NCBI GenBank assembly: GCA_949286445.1
Contig: CASECL010000059.1
Coordinates: 1 to 17,129, forward strand
Source of the DNA: an uncultured bacterium
Lineage (GTDB): Bacteria; Verrucomicrobiota; Lentisphaeria; Victivallales; Victivallaceae
Length of the DNA: 17,129 bases
Direction of reading: 5' to 3'
The notes below the pieces were generated by a model. The model had not been told where the DNA came from, made no database searches, and saw only the letters and a list, made by a program, of their open reading frames with translations. Shown here in pieces: positions 1-7,954 of this stretch (position 1 is the stretch's first letter; each line of letters begins with the position of its first letter). The translations under genes and the position numbers were made by a program.

Positions 1-8
1 ATGAGATT

Positions 9-395
9 TTGAAAAAAAACATTCATTTGTCAGGCTTTCAACAAATGACCATGCTTTTATTATTCATCATATTTTTCAGACCTGCTACTTTCTTTATGCG
101 AGATTCAATTATGACAATTAATACTGTAAATTCAATAATATTGTCAATAATTTCATTACTTCCGTATTATTATATTTCTAAAAAATGTCATTGTATCTTT
201 ACTGTATTTATTACAGTTTTTTTATATTCTGTGTTATATTCATTTATCATCAGTGCTATTGTATCTCCTCTCGCTGTATTGACTGAAAATAAAATATTCC
301 ATTATATTCATATAATCGCCAATCCTTTTAAAATAAATGTTTTCCTTACATATGGTTTCCTGATCTATTTAATGAAGCATCCTCAACGTTTTTAA
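9..395 (+). CDS. Small AT-rich hydrophobic membrane protein, function unknown, possibly 5'-partial
   Basis: The 128-residue reading frame starts at a TTG codon and is also open upstream to the window edge, so the true start may lie outside. No clear ribosome binding site is visible. The product is strongly hydrophobic, with about four candidate membrane segments (roughly residues 12-30, 39-57, 62-92 and 109-122) separated by short basic stretches. I recognise no family. The DNA is about one quarter G+C (74 of 300 bases at 61-360), far below its neighbours. In such AT-rich DNA an open frame of this length is unlikely by chance, which favours real coding. The composition suggests acquired DNA, but that is an inference. 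It is convergent to the response regulator gene and separated from it by 219 bases in which I see no gene. Confidence 0.5.
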   Translation: MKKNIHLSGFQQMTMLLLFIIFFRPATFFMRDSIMTINTVNSIILSIISLLPYYYISKKCHCIFTVFITVFLYSVLYSFIISAIVSPLAVLTENKIFHYIHIIANPFKINVFLTYGFLIYLMKHPQRF

Positions 396-614
396 ACGCA
401 TCACTGGGAACACGGTATTTCAGGCCGGCAGTGTCCGAAATTTTGCGCGCATCTGTATTCAGCTGAATTCATTGATGATGCGATTGCCAGGAGGGCGAAG
501 TTTTCGCAGGAGAAACTTCCAATCCGGCACAGGGAAAATCATTGATATAAGCAGCCGGATTTTTCCGGAATTACGGCAAAACAGGGGGAGTTGCCACTTT
601 CCCTGCACGTCCGC

Positions 615-2027
615 TTAATTCAAGCCGTATTCCTTGATTCTCCGCAGCAGTGTTCTGCGGCTGATGCCCAATTTTTCCGCGGCCCGGGTACGGTTGCCGC
701 CGCACTCTTCAAGAATCTGGATTATTCTTTTTTTCTCCATGTCATCCAGCGTTCCTGCCGCATCTTCCGTATGCGGCAGCGCAAGTGCCATATTCTCACT
801 TCTGGCCAGCGGAAAATCCGCCTTGATTTCATCCGGCACATCGGCAGGGGTCAAAACCGGATTTTCCGCAAATACCACCATGCGTTCAATACAATTTTTC
901 AGTTCACGGATATTGCCCGGCCAGGGGTATTTTTCCAGCAGAGCCATGGCTTCAGGGGAAATACTTTCCACCGTGCGGGCATTGTCTGCCGCCGCCTCGG
1001 TCAGAAAATGATTTGCCAGCACCGGAATATCCTCCCGGCGTTCCCGCAGCGGAGGCAGGTGCAAACGCACTACATTAAGCCGGTAATACAGATCTTCCCG
1101 GAACGATCCATCCTTTACCATTGCTTCCAGATCCCGGTTGGTAGCCGCTATCAAACGTACATCACAGGTAATCGGCACCGAACCACCCACCCGTTCAATC
1201 GTCCGGCTTTCCAGAGCCCGGAGCAGTTTTACCTGTATGCTTTCATCGATTTCGCCGATTTCATCCAGCATCAAAGTTCCCTTATCTGCCAGTTCAAACC
1301 GTCCTTTGCGCATTTCCACTGCGCCGGTAAATGCTCCTCTTTCGTGGCCGAAAAGCTCACTTTCCAGCAAGTTTCCCGGCAGTGCAGCGCAATGCACCGG
1401 CACATACAGCCCGATACGTCCGGAATAATTATGTATCATTCTGGCCGCCACCTCTTTTCCGGTGCCGCTCTCCCCGGTAATAAGTACGGTAACTCTTCCC
1501 GGTGCCACTTTGCGGATCTGATTTTCCAATTCACGCATTGCCGGAGAATTTCCCAGCATGACCACACCTCCCGACGCTGCCGCGTTCCGCGCGCCATTCC
1601 GGCTGCGTTCACTGCGTGGTGCAGAGGGAGCATCTGAAGCAGTTTCCTTTTTTTCCGCCGCCTCATCCATGACTTTGCGGATGGTTTCATCCAGCAACTC
1701 AAGTTTCACCGGCTTGGTGACAAAATCCGCCGCTCCGGCTTTCACCGCCTTGACAGCATTTTCAATTGATCCGTAGGCTGTAAATACCACACAAGGCGGC
1801 GGATTGGCTTTGCTTAAAGTTGCCTCAAGCACATTCATCCCCCCTGCCCCCGGCATACGCAAATCGGTCAACACCAGGTCAAAATCCCGGTTTTTCAGCA
1901 ATTCAATTGCCTGAACTCCGTCTTCTGCGGTGAAAACTTCAAAGCGTGAACGCAGATAACGCGCCAATACCTCTCTGGTATTGCGCTCATCATCCACAAT
2001 CAAAACGCTTTTTCTGCTCATTTGCAC
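615..2027 (-). CDS. Sigma-54-dependent NtrC-family response regulator
   Basis: This is a transcriptional activator of sigma-54 promoters with three domains. The N-terminal receiver domain has the phosphoacceptor Asp at about residue 55, in the segment LVLTDLRMPG. The AAA+ domain has Walker A GESGTGKE at 185-192, the sigma-54-contacting GAFTGA loop at 231-236 and Walker B LMLDEIGE. The C-terminus is a Fis-type helix-turn-helix ending in RTLLRRIKEYGLN. At about 470 residues it has normal family length. I start it at GTG 2027 because a GGGAGG site (2035-2040) lies 7 bases upstream; ATG 2021 would be 13 bases away and is the alternative. It follows rng by about 48 bases and is probably the last gene of a fmt-rng operon. 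No partner histidine kinase is in the window, so signal and targets are unknown. Confidence 0.95.
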   Translation of the reverse strand: MQMSRKSVLIVDDERNTREVLARYLRSRFEVFTAEDGVQAIELLKNRDFDLVLTDLRMPGAGGMNVLEATLSKANPPPCVVFTAYGSIENAVKAVKAGAADFVTKPVKLELLDETIRKVMDEAAEKKETASDAPSAPRSERSRNGARNAAASGGVVMLGNSPAMRELENQIRKVAPGRVTVLITGESGTGKEVAARMIHNYSGRIGLYVPVHCAALPGNLLESELFGHERGAFTGAVEMRKGRFELADKGTLMLDEIGEIDESIQVKLLRALESRTIERVGGSVPITCDVRLIAATNRDLEAMVKDGSFREDLYYRLNVVRLHLPPLRERREDIPVLANHFLTEAAADNARTVESISPEAMALLEKYPWPGNIRELKNCIERMVVFAENPVLTPADVPDEIKADFPLARSENMALALPHTEDAAGTLDDMEKKRIIQILEECGGNRTRAAEKLGISRRTLLRRIKEYGLN

Positions 2028-2034
2028 TGTCAAA

Positions 2035-2040
2035 CCTCCC
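2035..2040 (-). promoter_or_regulatory. Ribosome binding site deciding the response regulator start
   Basis: Read on the minus strand this is GGGAGG. It lies 7 bases before GTG 2027 and 13 bases before ATG 2021, so spacing favours the GTG start. Confidence 0.55.
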
Positions 2041-2075
2041 ACATGCCGCAATTAAACCATACGGCCGTCATTATC

Positions 2076-3665
2076 TCAGTCAATCTCCATGCCGGTATCC
2101 GGATCAATAAATCTGAACTCTTCGCAATGCAGTTCCGGATCAGCCCGGAATGTCAGATTATGCTTGTATTTCTGTTCCAGATTTATCAAGTGACGCGAAT
2201 CCTCGTTTTTCAGTCTGGCCAGCACTTCAGGATGCATCAATACCCGGATGGGGATATTCTTGTATTTTTTATCTTTCAGCAGTGTCTGCAGCCGGCGTTG
2301 AATTTCAATACTCATAGTCATTGCCGACTTCACCACTCCGGAGCCGCCGCAATACGGGCAGCTGTTGTAAACCGTATCCTGCAAACTCTCATGTTCACGC
2401 TGTCGGGTCATCTCCATCAGCCCCAAACGGCTTATCGGCAATACATTGGTTTTTGCCCGGTCATCCTTGACCAGTTTCTTCATCAGTTTGTAAACCTCAT
2501 CCCGGTCCCGGGCCGACTTCATATCAATAAAATCCAGCACCACCAGTCCGCCAACATTGCGCAGTTTCAGCTGGCGGGCGATCTCTTCTGCCGCGGCCAG
2601 ATTGACCTGAAGAATAAACTCCGGCTGTTCCGCTCCCTTGCGGCCTTTTCCTGAATTGACATCAATCGAAATCAACGCCTCGGTTTCCTCAATACAGAGC
2701 CACCCGCCTCCCGGCAGCGGCACTTCCTTCTGGAATACGTTCAAAATTTCATCTTCCAGATTGAGGTAATCGAATATCGGTTCTTTCCCCTCATACAAAC
2801 TTACCATTGACGCCATTTTTCTGCCGCCGAAACGCTTTACCATGTCATGAATACGGCGGTACGATTCCTTATCGTCAACCATAATCCCGGAAATATCATC
2901 GGTCATGAAATCCCGCACCGAACGCTCCAGCAAATCCGGTTCCCGGTAAAGCAGTATCGGAGCCGCACCCTTTTCCACCTTTTCTTCCGCATCCCGCCAG
3001 GCATCCAGCAGAATTTCCAGATCCTTTTTGAAGAAAGTGCTTTTTCTCCCCTCCCCCACCGTGCGGCAGATAACTCCCATTCCGTCCGGGATATCCAGTT
3101 CGCTCAAAATTTTCCGCAGCCGCGTCCGTTCCGCCTCACCCTCGATCTTGGTGGATAATCCGATGTGGTCGGAATACGGCATAAGCACCAGGAAACGCCC
3201 GGCCAGAGATATATCAGTACTTACTCTTGCACCCTTGCTTCCGATAGGTGACTTAACCACCTGAACCATCAATTCTGTTCCCGGCTTGAACACCTCCGGT
3301 ATATCATTTACGGTAATCTTCTTCTTGCGGTTTTCCAGCAGTTTTTTCAACCGGTCGGACAAATTTTTACGCCCTTTCCCGGCAGAATTTTTCGCCTCTA
3401 CCGCCAGACGGTCGAGAAATTCATCCGCCCCGGCAAGCATATCATGATAATGCAGAAAGGCATTCTTATCCGCGCCGATATCGACAAATGCGGCTTGAAG
3501 CGACGGCTCAAGATTGACAATTTTCCCCAGATATATGGAGCCTGCCTTGGGCAAATCATCGGTACGCTCAATCTCATACTCCGTCAAACGCCCCTCCTTG
3601 AGCAAGGCAAAACGCAATTCCAGACTTTCGCGGCTCAATACTATGGTTTTGCCTGACTTCTTCAT
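2076..3665 (-). CDS. rng: Ribonuclease E/G family endoribonuclease
   Basis: This is an endoribonuclease for 5'-end-dependent cleavage of rRNA precursors and mRNA. At 529 residues it is RNase G-sized and lacks the long C-terminal degradosome scaffold of RNase E. An S1-type RNA-binding domain begins near residue 42 (GSIYLGKIVN). The two catalytic metal-binding aspartates are D335 (SIDVNSGKG) and D378 (VVLDFIDM). Their 43-residue spacing equals that of D303 and D346 in E. coli RNase E. The Zn-link is CPYCGGSG, with cysteines 436 and 439. A longer in-frame start exists at 3779, but ATG 3665 overlaps the fmt stop as ATGA and begins the conserved protein, so I use it. It lies between fmt and the response regulator and is probably translationally coupled to fmt. 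Confidence 0.96.
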   Translation of the reverse strand: MKKSGKTIVLSRESLELRFALLKEGRLTEYEIERTDDLPKAGSIYLGKIVNLEPSLQAAFVDIGADKNAFLHYHDMLAGADEFLDRLAVEAKNSAGKGRKNLSDRLKKLLENRKKKITVNDIPEVFKPGTELMVQVVKSPIGSKGARVSTDISLAGRFLVLMPYSDHIGLSTKIEGEAERTRLRKILSELDIPDGMGVICRTVGEGRKSTFFKKDLEILLDAWRDAEEKVEKGAAPILLYREPDLLERSVRDFMTDDISGIMVDDKESYRRIHDMVKRFGGRKMASMVSLYEGKEPIFDYLNLEDEILNVFQKEVPLPGGGWLCIEETEALISIDVNSGKGRKGAEQPEFILQVNLAAAEEIARQLKLRNVGGLVVLDFIDMKSARDRDEVYKLMKKLVKDDRAKTNVLPISRLGLMEMTRQREHESLQDTVYNSCPYCGGSGVVKSAMTMSIEIQRRLQTLLKDKKYKNIPIRVLMHPEVLARLKNEDSRHLINLEQKYKHNLTFRADPELHCEEFRFIDPDTGMEID

Positions 3666-4624
3666 CCCCGGACAATCTCCAGACTGGCGTCTCTCACGCC
3701 GTTTAAATAATCCCTCGTACGCATGGTTTTCTTGCCGGCCGGAGTTAAAGACAATATCTCCAAAGCCCCCTTGCCGCATTTGATAAACATCCGCTGCCGG
3801 TCAACTACCACAATCCTGCCCATCATACCGCCGACAAAAACATCAGAAACAACCGCTTCCTCTATCTTCAGCTGCTGCGGTTTTCCCCCATCTATACTTA
3901 CCATAAAATACCCCCCCGGCCAGGGCTGATACGCCCTGATCTTGGCATCCAGCTCTGCCGCTGAACCGGTAAAGTCCAGCAATCCATCGCTTTTCTTCAA
4001 TTTTGAACAATAACTCACCATCCGGATGTCCTGTTTTTCCGGCGTCAATTCACCGGCGGCAATACGGTTAAGCACCTCACCTATTTCCGCCGCTGCCATC
4101 CGCCCCAACTCTATTTCCAGTGTATCGGATCGTTCACTGCCATCCAACGTCCGTTCAATCATCCGGTACACTGCTCCGGTATCCATCCCCTCATCCATGG
4201 CCATGAAGCTTACTCCGGTGGCACTTTCGCAGTTAAGTATCGCCGATCTGACCGGCGAAGCACCCCGGTAACGCGGCAGCAATGACGCATGCACATTCAC
4301 ACACCCGTACCGCGGCAGATGCAGTAATTCGCTTTTAAGCAGCTGACCAAAGGAAACCACAACAATAAAATCAAGTTCCATTCCCTTCAACCAGGCGACA
4401 AATTCCGGATCATTGACTTTAGGCACCTTGCGCAAAACCAATCCCATCCGATCCGCCGCCTGCGATACCGGAGTGGGAGTAAGCAGTTTTTTCCTCCCTG
4501 CCGGACGGTCAATCTGGCTGACCACGCCAAGCAGCTCCACGCCCGGAGCACAGGACAGCCCCTCAAGCACAGGAACCGCTATATCGCCCGATCCCAGAAA
4601 AAATACTCTAAGTTTATCACTCAT
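3662..4624 (-). CDS. fmt: Methionyl-tRNA formyltransferase
   Basis: The enzyme transfers a formyl group from 10-formyltetrahydrofolate to initiator methionyl-tRNA. At 320 residues it has the usual length. The N-terminal Rossmann-like domain opens with RVFFLGSGDIAVPVL. The catalytic set is visible: N110, H112, the SLLPRYRG loop (114-121) and D148 in MDEGMDTG. The DRPAGRKKLLTP segment (39-50) is typical of the family, and the C-terminal domain contains the KLKKSDGLLDF element. The start ATG has only a distant Shine-Dalgarno-like GGAGG, about 17 bases upstream, but no other start is in frame. It is the first gene of a fmt-rng-response regulator unit and is divergent to folK, another gene of folate metabolism. 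Confidence 0.97.
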   Translation of the reverse strand: MSDKLRVFFLGSGDIAVPVLEGLSCAPGVELLGVVSQIDRPAGRKKLLTPTPVSQAADRMGLVLRKVPKVNDPEFVAWLKGMELDFIVVVSFGQLLKSELLHLPRYGCVNVHASLLPRYRGASPVRSAILNCESATGVSFMAMDEGMDTGAVYRMIERTLDGSERSDTLEIELGRMAAAEIGEVLNRIAAGELTPEKQDIRMVSYCSKLKKSDGLLDFTGSAAELDAKIRAYQPWPGGYFMVSIDGGKPQQLKIEEAVVSDVFVGGMMGRIVVVDRQRMFIKCGKGALEILSLTPAGKKTMRTRDYLNGVRDASLEIVRG

Positions 4625-4678
4625 GGTGTCGAATTTATTTTCCTCCGGTCATTTGCGCCACTTTTCCAATGTCACGCT

Positions 4679-4706
4679 TTGAAAAACAAAACATACGGTG
4701 TATAAT
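4679..4706 (+). promoter_or_regulatory. Predicted sigma-70 promoter of folK
   Basis: TTGAAA (4679-4684), a 16-base spacer and a perfect TATAAT (4701-4706) put the start of transcription near 4713, about 20 bases before the folK ATG. This is the best sigma-70-type match I found in the window. Confidence 0.7.
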
Positions 4707-4713
4707 ATACACC
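4697..4713. promoter_or_regulatory. 17-bp perfect palindrome over the folK and fmt -10 regions
   Basis: Two 8-base arms, GGTGTATA (4697-4704) and TATACACC (4706-4713), flank one central A. The element contains the TATAAT of the folK promoter and the -10 of the candidate opposing fmt promoter. Its position and symmetry fit a repressor operator for both directions, but no regulator can be named from sequence. Confidence 0.5.
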
Positions 4714-4732
4714 TTGAAAGGATTTTTTACAA
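4704..4732 (-). promoter_or_regulatory. Candidate fmt promoter, opposing the folK promoter
   Basis: On the minus strand TTGTAA (4732-4727), a 17-base spacer and TATATT (4709-4704) form a plausible promoter. It would give an fmt leader of about 70 bases. Its -10 lies inside the palindrome shared with the folK promoter. Confidence 0.45.
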
Positions 4733-5161
4733 ATGTCAAAATTTATCATCGCACTGGGCGGAAACATCGGCAATGTTCCGGCCGAATTTGAATCTTTCTA
4801 TTCAGAACTTGAACAATTATTCCATGCCTCCATTCTGAAAAAGAGTTCCATCCTCATCAACCCTCCGGCAGACTGTCCTCCCGGCACTCCGGATTTTTTC
4901 AACGCCGTATGCCTGGCGGAAAAAACTCCCTGCGATCCATTTGAATTACTGGATTTTCTCCAATCCAGTGAAGTCCGGCACGGGCGTCCTGCCAGTCACG
5001 GAGTAAATCAAAGCCGCACCCTGGACCTTGATATTATCTGTTTTGACAATATGAAGCTTTCCACCCCGCGCCTTACGTTACCGCACCCCAGAGCGCGGAA
5101 ACGGGACTTTGTCCTTATTCCCCTGCGCGAAATCGCTCCGGAGCTGGAAAAATATCTTTGA
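4733..5161 (+). CDS. folK: 2-amino-4-hydroxy-6-hydroxymethyldihydropteridine diphosphokinase (HPPK)
   Basis: This enzyme transfers pyrophosphate from ATP to 6-hydroxymethyl-7,8-dihydropterin, the step before dihydropteroate synthase in folate synthesis. At 142 residues it is slightly shorter than the E. coli enzyme. The N-terminal ALGGNIGN (7-14) and FFNAVC (55-60) match HPPK. The core signature is SRTLDLDII, with R95 and the two magnesium-binding aspartates D98 and D100. LPHPRARKRDFVL (116-128) supplies H118 and the late arginines. AAAGGA lies about 10 bases before the ATG. It stands alone on the plus strand behind its own promoter. Its last 47 bases overlap the end of ybeY on the other strand, although both C-terminal sequences look intact. 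Confidence 0.95.
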   Translation: MSKFIIALGGNIGNVPAEFESFYSELEQLFHASILKKSSILINPPADCPPGTPDFFNAVCLAEKTPCDPFELLDFLQSSEVRHGRPASHGVNQSRTLDLDIICFDNMKLSTPRLTLPHPRARKRDFVLIPLREIAPELEKYL

Positions 5162-5624
5162 GTTCAAATTCTTTCTCCAGAACTGTCATTACCTCTTTTT
5201 CTCTCCGGCGCATGCTTCGGGCGTCTTCCGGCGTCAAGTCATCTTCGCCGGAGGCGTGAAGCAGGCCGTGCACCAGATAAAGCGCAAGTTCCCCCGCATA
5301 ACTGCGTCCGGCAATCTTGGTTTCCTCCCCCTCCCGCCAGGCAACATCCACACAAATAAGCAGCTCTACCGCCACTTCACCGGGGAAACAGCTCTCCGGA
5401 TCATCAAGATAACTGAATGTTATCACATCCGTAGTACCCTGATGTCCCACATAATCCTGATTTGCCGACGCCATCGCCGCATCATCGAGGAAACGCACTG
5501 ACAAATCCCAGTCTCCGCTTTTCAGGCCGGCCAGTTCTATTGCTCTCCTTGCCAGCCTGACAAACAATGCCCGGCGGGGAACCGGAAAAGCGCGGTTTTC
5601 CCAACGGTAAAAAACTCTGTTCAC
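5115..5624 (-). CDS. ybeY: Endoribonuclease YbeY (16S rRNA maturation)
   Basis: This is a metal-dependent RNase of the UPF0054 family that acts in 16S rRNA 3'-end processing and ribosome quality control. The diagnostic metal site is HGLLHASGEDD (119-129). H119 and H123 are present, but the third ligand is D129 where E. coli has His. The TTDVITF segment (64-70) is typical, while the nearby E. coli Arg59 equivalent appears to be Val59. I recall similar substitutions in PVC and Bacteroidetes homologues, so this probably marks lineage rather than loss of function. At 169 residues it has a slightly long C-terminus, part of which is antisense to the folK tail. GTG 5624 overlaps the pgpH stop as GTGA. 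It is the third gene of the phoH-pgpH-ybeY operon. Confidence 0.94.
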   Translation of the reverse strand: MNRVFYRWENRAFPVPRRALFVRLARRAIELAGLKSGDWDLSVRFLDDAAMASANQDYVGHQGTTDVITFSYLDDPESCFPGEVAVELLICVDVAWREGEETKIAGRSYAGELALYLVHGLLHASGEDDLTPEDARSMRRREKEVMTVLEKEFELKDIFPAPERFRAGE

Positions 5625-7954
5625 TTGCCACCGTACTCAATTCTGCTGTGCCGCATGCTCAACAGCGTTTTGATAAAACTCTTTCTTATAATTTCCAGCT
5701 CCCGCAGCGTCAAAGCTGAATTACGCAGCTGTCCGTCATCGTAACGCCCGCGGAAAATATCATTAACTTTTTCTTCCACTTTGGACGGAGTGGGTTTTTC
5801 CAATGCCCGGCAGGCGGCTTCACAGGCATCGGCCAGGCTGACAATGGAAATTTCTTTTGAATAAGGCGGTTCACCGTCATACCGGAAATCCGCCTCGGAA
5901 ACCTCCTTGCCGTCAGACTTGCTTTCTTCCTGCGCCTTGCGGTAGAAAAACTGAATCAGTGAATCACCGTGATGCTGGGCAATGGCATCTCTTATAGTAC
6001 GGCAGAGCTTATACTGCTTGGCCAGATCCATTCCCTCTTTGACATGTTCCCGGATAATCAGTGAGGAAAGCCGGGGATTTAAATTTTCATGCTGGTTGCC
6101 CATATAGATATTGTTTTCGGTAAAATACTCCGGCTTGGCCAATTTTCCGATATCATGAAACAATGCCGCCACTTTGGCCTTCAACGAATTTGCTCCTACC
6201 AGTTTAGCTGCATCTTCCGCCAGAGTTGCCACCATCATGGAGTGAAAAAATGTTCCGGGAGCTTCCCGTTTCAGCCGGTCGAGCAGCGGGTGGTTGTAAT
6301 CACAAAGCACCATCAATGCCATGTTGGTAGTGACATTAAATGCCACTTCAACAAAAAATATCAGCAGCAGTCCTGCCATCGCGCTTCCGATACCGTTTGC
6401 CGCTGACCAGGCTGCGGCCAAACTTAGATTTCTGGCAAAATTCATCCGGTCATTGACAAAGAATTCCTCAATCACCGGAAAGTTTGACAACAGTGTCAGC
6501 GGAAATAACGCCACCGCAGTACGCAGGAAAAAGGCCCGGTAATTATTAGCCCCTCTCACTGCAAGCGCGGCAATGGCGCATAAAGCCAGATTTCTAAGCA
6601 CAAAGGAAAATGAGGTATCCAGCATCAGTGCGGCAATGGAAACCACAAAAAAACTGGCGCAAATTGCCACCCGGTATCCCAGCATTACCGCCAGAGTTAT
6701 GGAAGAAAGCGTTATCGGCAGAAAGAAACAGACCAGTTCCGGAGGAATTTCATTTGACCGCTCCGCTACCTGCCGGAACAGAAGTTCACCACCGTAAACT
6801 GCAAACAGTGAAACGATAATCATAAGCGACAGCAAGCCGCTTCTCCGGTTGCTTCCCGCCACATCCGGATGAATGTGGTAAAGATAGAACACCATAAACA
6901 ATACCAGCATCAGCGAAATGAAGACGTTGCGCCATAAAAGCTGATTATAACGGCTCTTCATACCCGCATCGCCGCGCATAAGATTATAGCTGCGCAGCCG
7001 CTCAAAGGCATCCTCGTCCACCATGTCTCCGTAACGGATCAGCACCGCTCCCCGTTTTACTTCACGCCGGTAGCGGGGACGGTTTTCCTCCACCGCATCG
7101 GCTTCAGCTCTGGAAGACAACCCGGCATCAAAGAACAGATTTCCCTCTCCGCCAAGCACTTTGTACATCAAATCCGCCGCAGCCTGACGCAATTCCTCTC
7201 TCTTTTCTGCGGCGTAATCCGTCGGTATCCGTCCGCGGAGCAAAAGTAATCCAAGTTTCCGGCTCACCTCCAGGCAGCCCGGCTGCAATTCCATCACGCG
7301 CGGCGCACGTTCCCGTCCACGCTGGTCATAAATAAGAATTGTGGTCTCTCCGGAAATTTCTTTTTTATACTCGTCGCCCATAACTCCGCGCCCGAAAAGC
7401 AGCTCCGCTTCGCGCCGGAAAGCAGTTCTCTCCGGCTCACCCCGCAGAGCCTTGCGGAAAAGTTTAATCACCTCTGCATTGGCTGATGTTTTAGACTCAG
7501 CAGCCGTATTTTCCCCGTTTTTCCCCGTTTTTTCAGCTTCATCAGCAAACAGAACCTGACGCTCAACAACCGAACGGATAAAGGCATTCAGCCGGGAAAG
7601 CAGACGTATATTGTCCTCTTCCCGGAGCACAAAACACTCCGGAGCTGCAGAACGTATCCTCTCTGCCGCTTCCCGGTTGCGTTTTACATCCGGATAGGAA
7701 AAATCAAAGTCGCTTACCACTGTAACATTGGATCGCTGATCCAGTCGGAAATTTTCTGACAAGGGACGGCTGAGATCCCCCTGCAATGACAGTATAAATA
7801 CGCAGCATCCCCAGACCAGCAAAGGCAGAAAAAATGAAATAGGCAAAGCTTTGTCCAAAGCCTGCCCTATCGCCGTAGTCTCCAGACTCCGCTGCCGGCT
7901 GATCCGCCGGTTATGATGTTTCTGCAGCCACTTGCGGAAACTTCCGGAAATCAT
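5621..7954 (-). CDS. pgpH: PgpH-type membrane HD phosphohydrolase, probable cyclic di-AMP phosphodiesterase
   Basis: The family hydrolyses cyclic di-AMP to pApA. The 777 residues are arranged as usual: an N-terminal membrane segment (about 38-57), a long extracytoplasmic 7TMR-HDED domain (about 65-340), a bundle of roughly seven hydrophobic segments (about 343-560) and a cytoplasmic HD domain. HD metal ligands are visible at H571 (FFHSMM), H600-D601 (FHDIGKL), H637 (REHVKEG), H661-H662 (AQHHGD) and D709 (SLADACEA). The ATG overlaps the phoH stop as ATGA, and the stop overlaps the ybeY start as GTGA, so the three genes are probably one coupled transcript. This gene order is widely conserved. 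No cyclic di-AMP synthase is in the window, so the substrate is assigned by family only. Confidence 0.94.
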   Translation of the reverse strand: MISGSFRKWLQKHHNRRISRQRSLETTAIGQALDKALPISFFLPLLVWGCCVFILSLQGDLSRPLSENFRLDQRSNVTVVSDFDFSYPDVKRNREAAERIRSAAPECFVLREEDNIRLLSRLNAFIRSVVERQVLFADEAEKTGKNGENTAAESKTSANAEVIKLFRKALRGEPERTAFRREAELLFGRGVMGDEYKKEISGETTILIYDQRGRERAPRVMELQPGCLEVSRKLGLLLLRGRIPTDYAAEKREELRQAAADLMYKVLGGEGNLFFDAGLSSRAEADAVEENRPRYRREVKRGAVLIRYGDMVDEDAFERLRSYNLMRGDAGMKSRYNQLLWRNVFISLMLVLFMVFYLYHIHPDVAGSNRRSGLLSLMIIVSLFAVYGGELLFRQVAERSNEIPPELVCFFLPITLSSITLAVMLGYRVAICASFFVVSIAALMLDTSFSFVLRNLALCAIAALAVRGANNYRAFFLRTAVALFPLTLLSNFPVIEEFFVNDRMNFARNLSLAAAWSAANGIGSAMAGLLLIFFVEVAFNVTTNMALMVLCDYNHPLLDRLKREAPGTFFHSMMVATLAEDAAKLVGANSLKAKVAALFHDIGKLAKPEYFTENNIYMGNQHENLNPRLSSLIIREHVKEGMDLAKQYKLCRTIRDAIAQHHGDSLIQFFYRKAQEESKSDGKEVSEADFRYDGEPPYSKEISIVSLADACEAACRALEKPTPSKVEEKVNDIFRGRYDDGQLRNSALTLRELEIIRKSFIKTLLSMRHSRIEYGGK

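Noticed and set aside
386..541. A short open stretch after the AT-rich gene that could be the C-terminus of a broken gene
   Set aside because: About 50 codons bounded by stops, with no start, no ribosome binding site and no recognisable motif. Not enough to call a pseudogene.
775..790. A good sigma-54 promoter match on the minus strand (TGGCAC, then GC at the right spacing)
   Set aside because: It lies inside the response regulator coding sequence, at codons for MALALPH, and points toward that gene's own end, where no minus-strand gene follows within the window. Most likely a coding coincidence.
591..1637. A 348-codon plus-strand frame opposite the response regulator
   Set aside because: The complementary strand encodes an unmistakable NtrC-type protein with all motifs; the plus-strand frame is its shadow.
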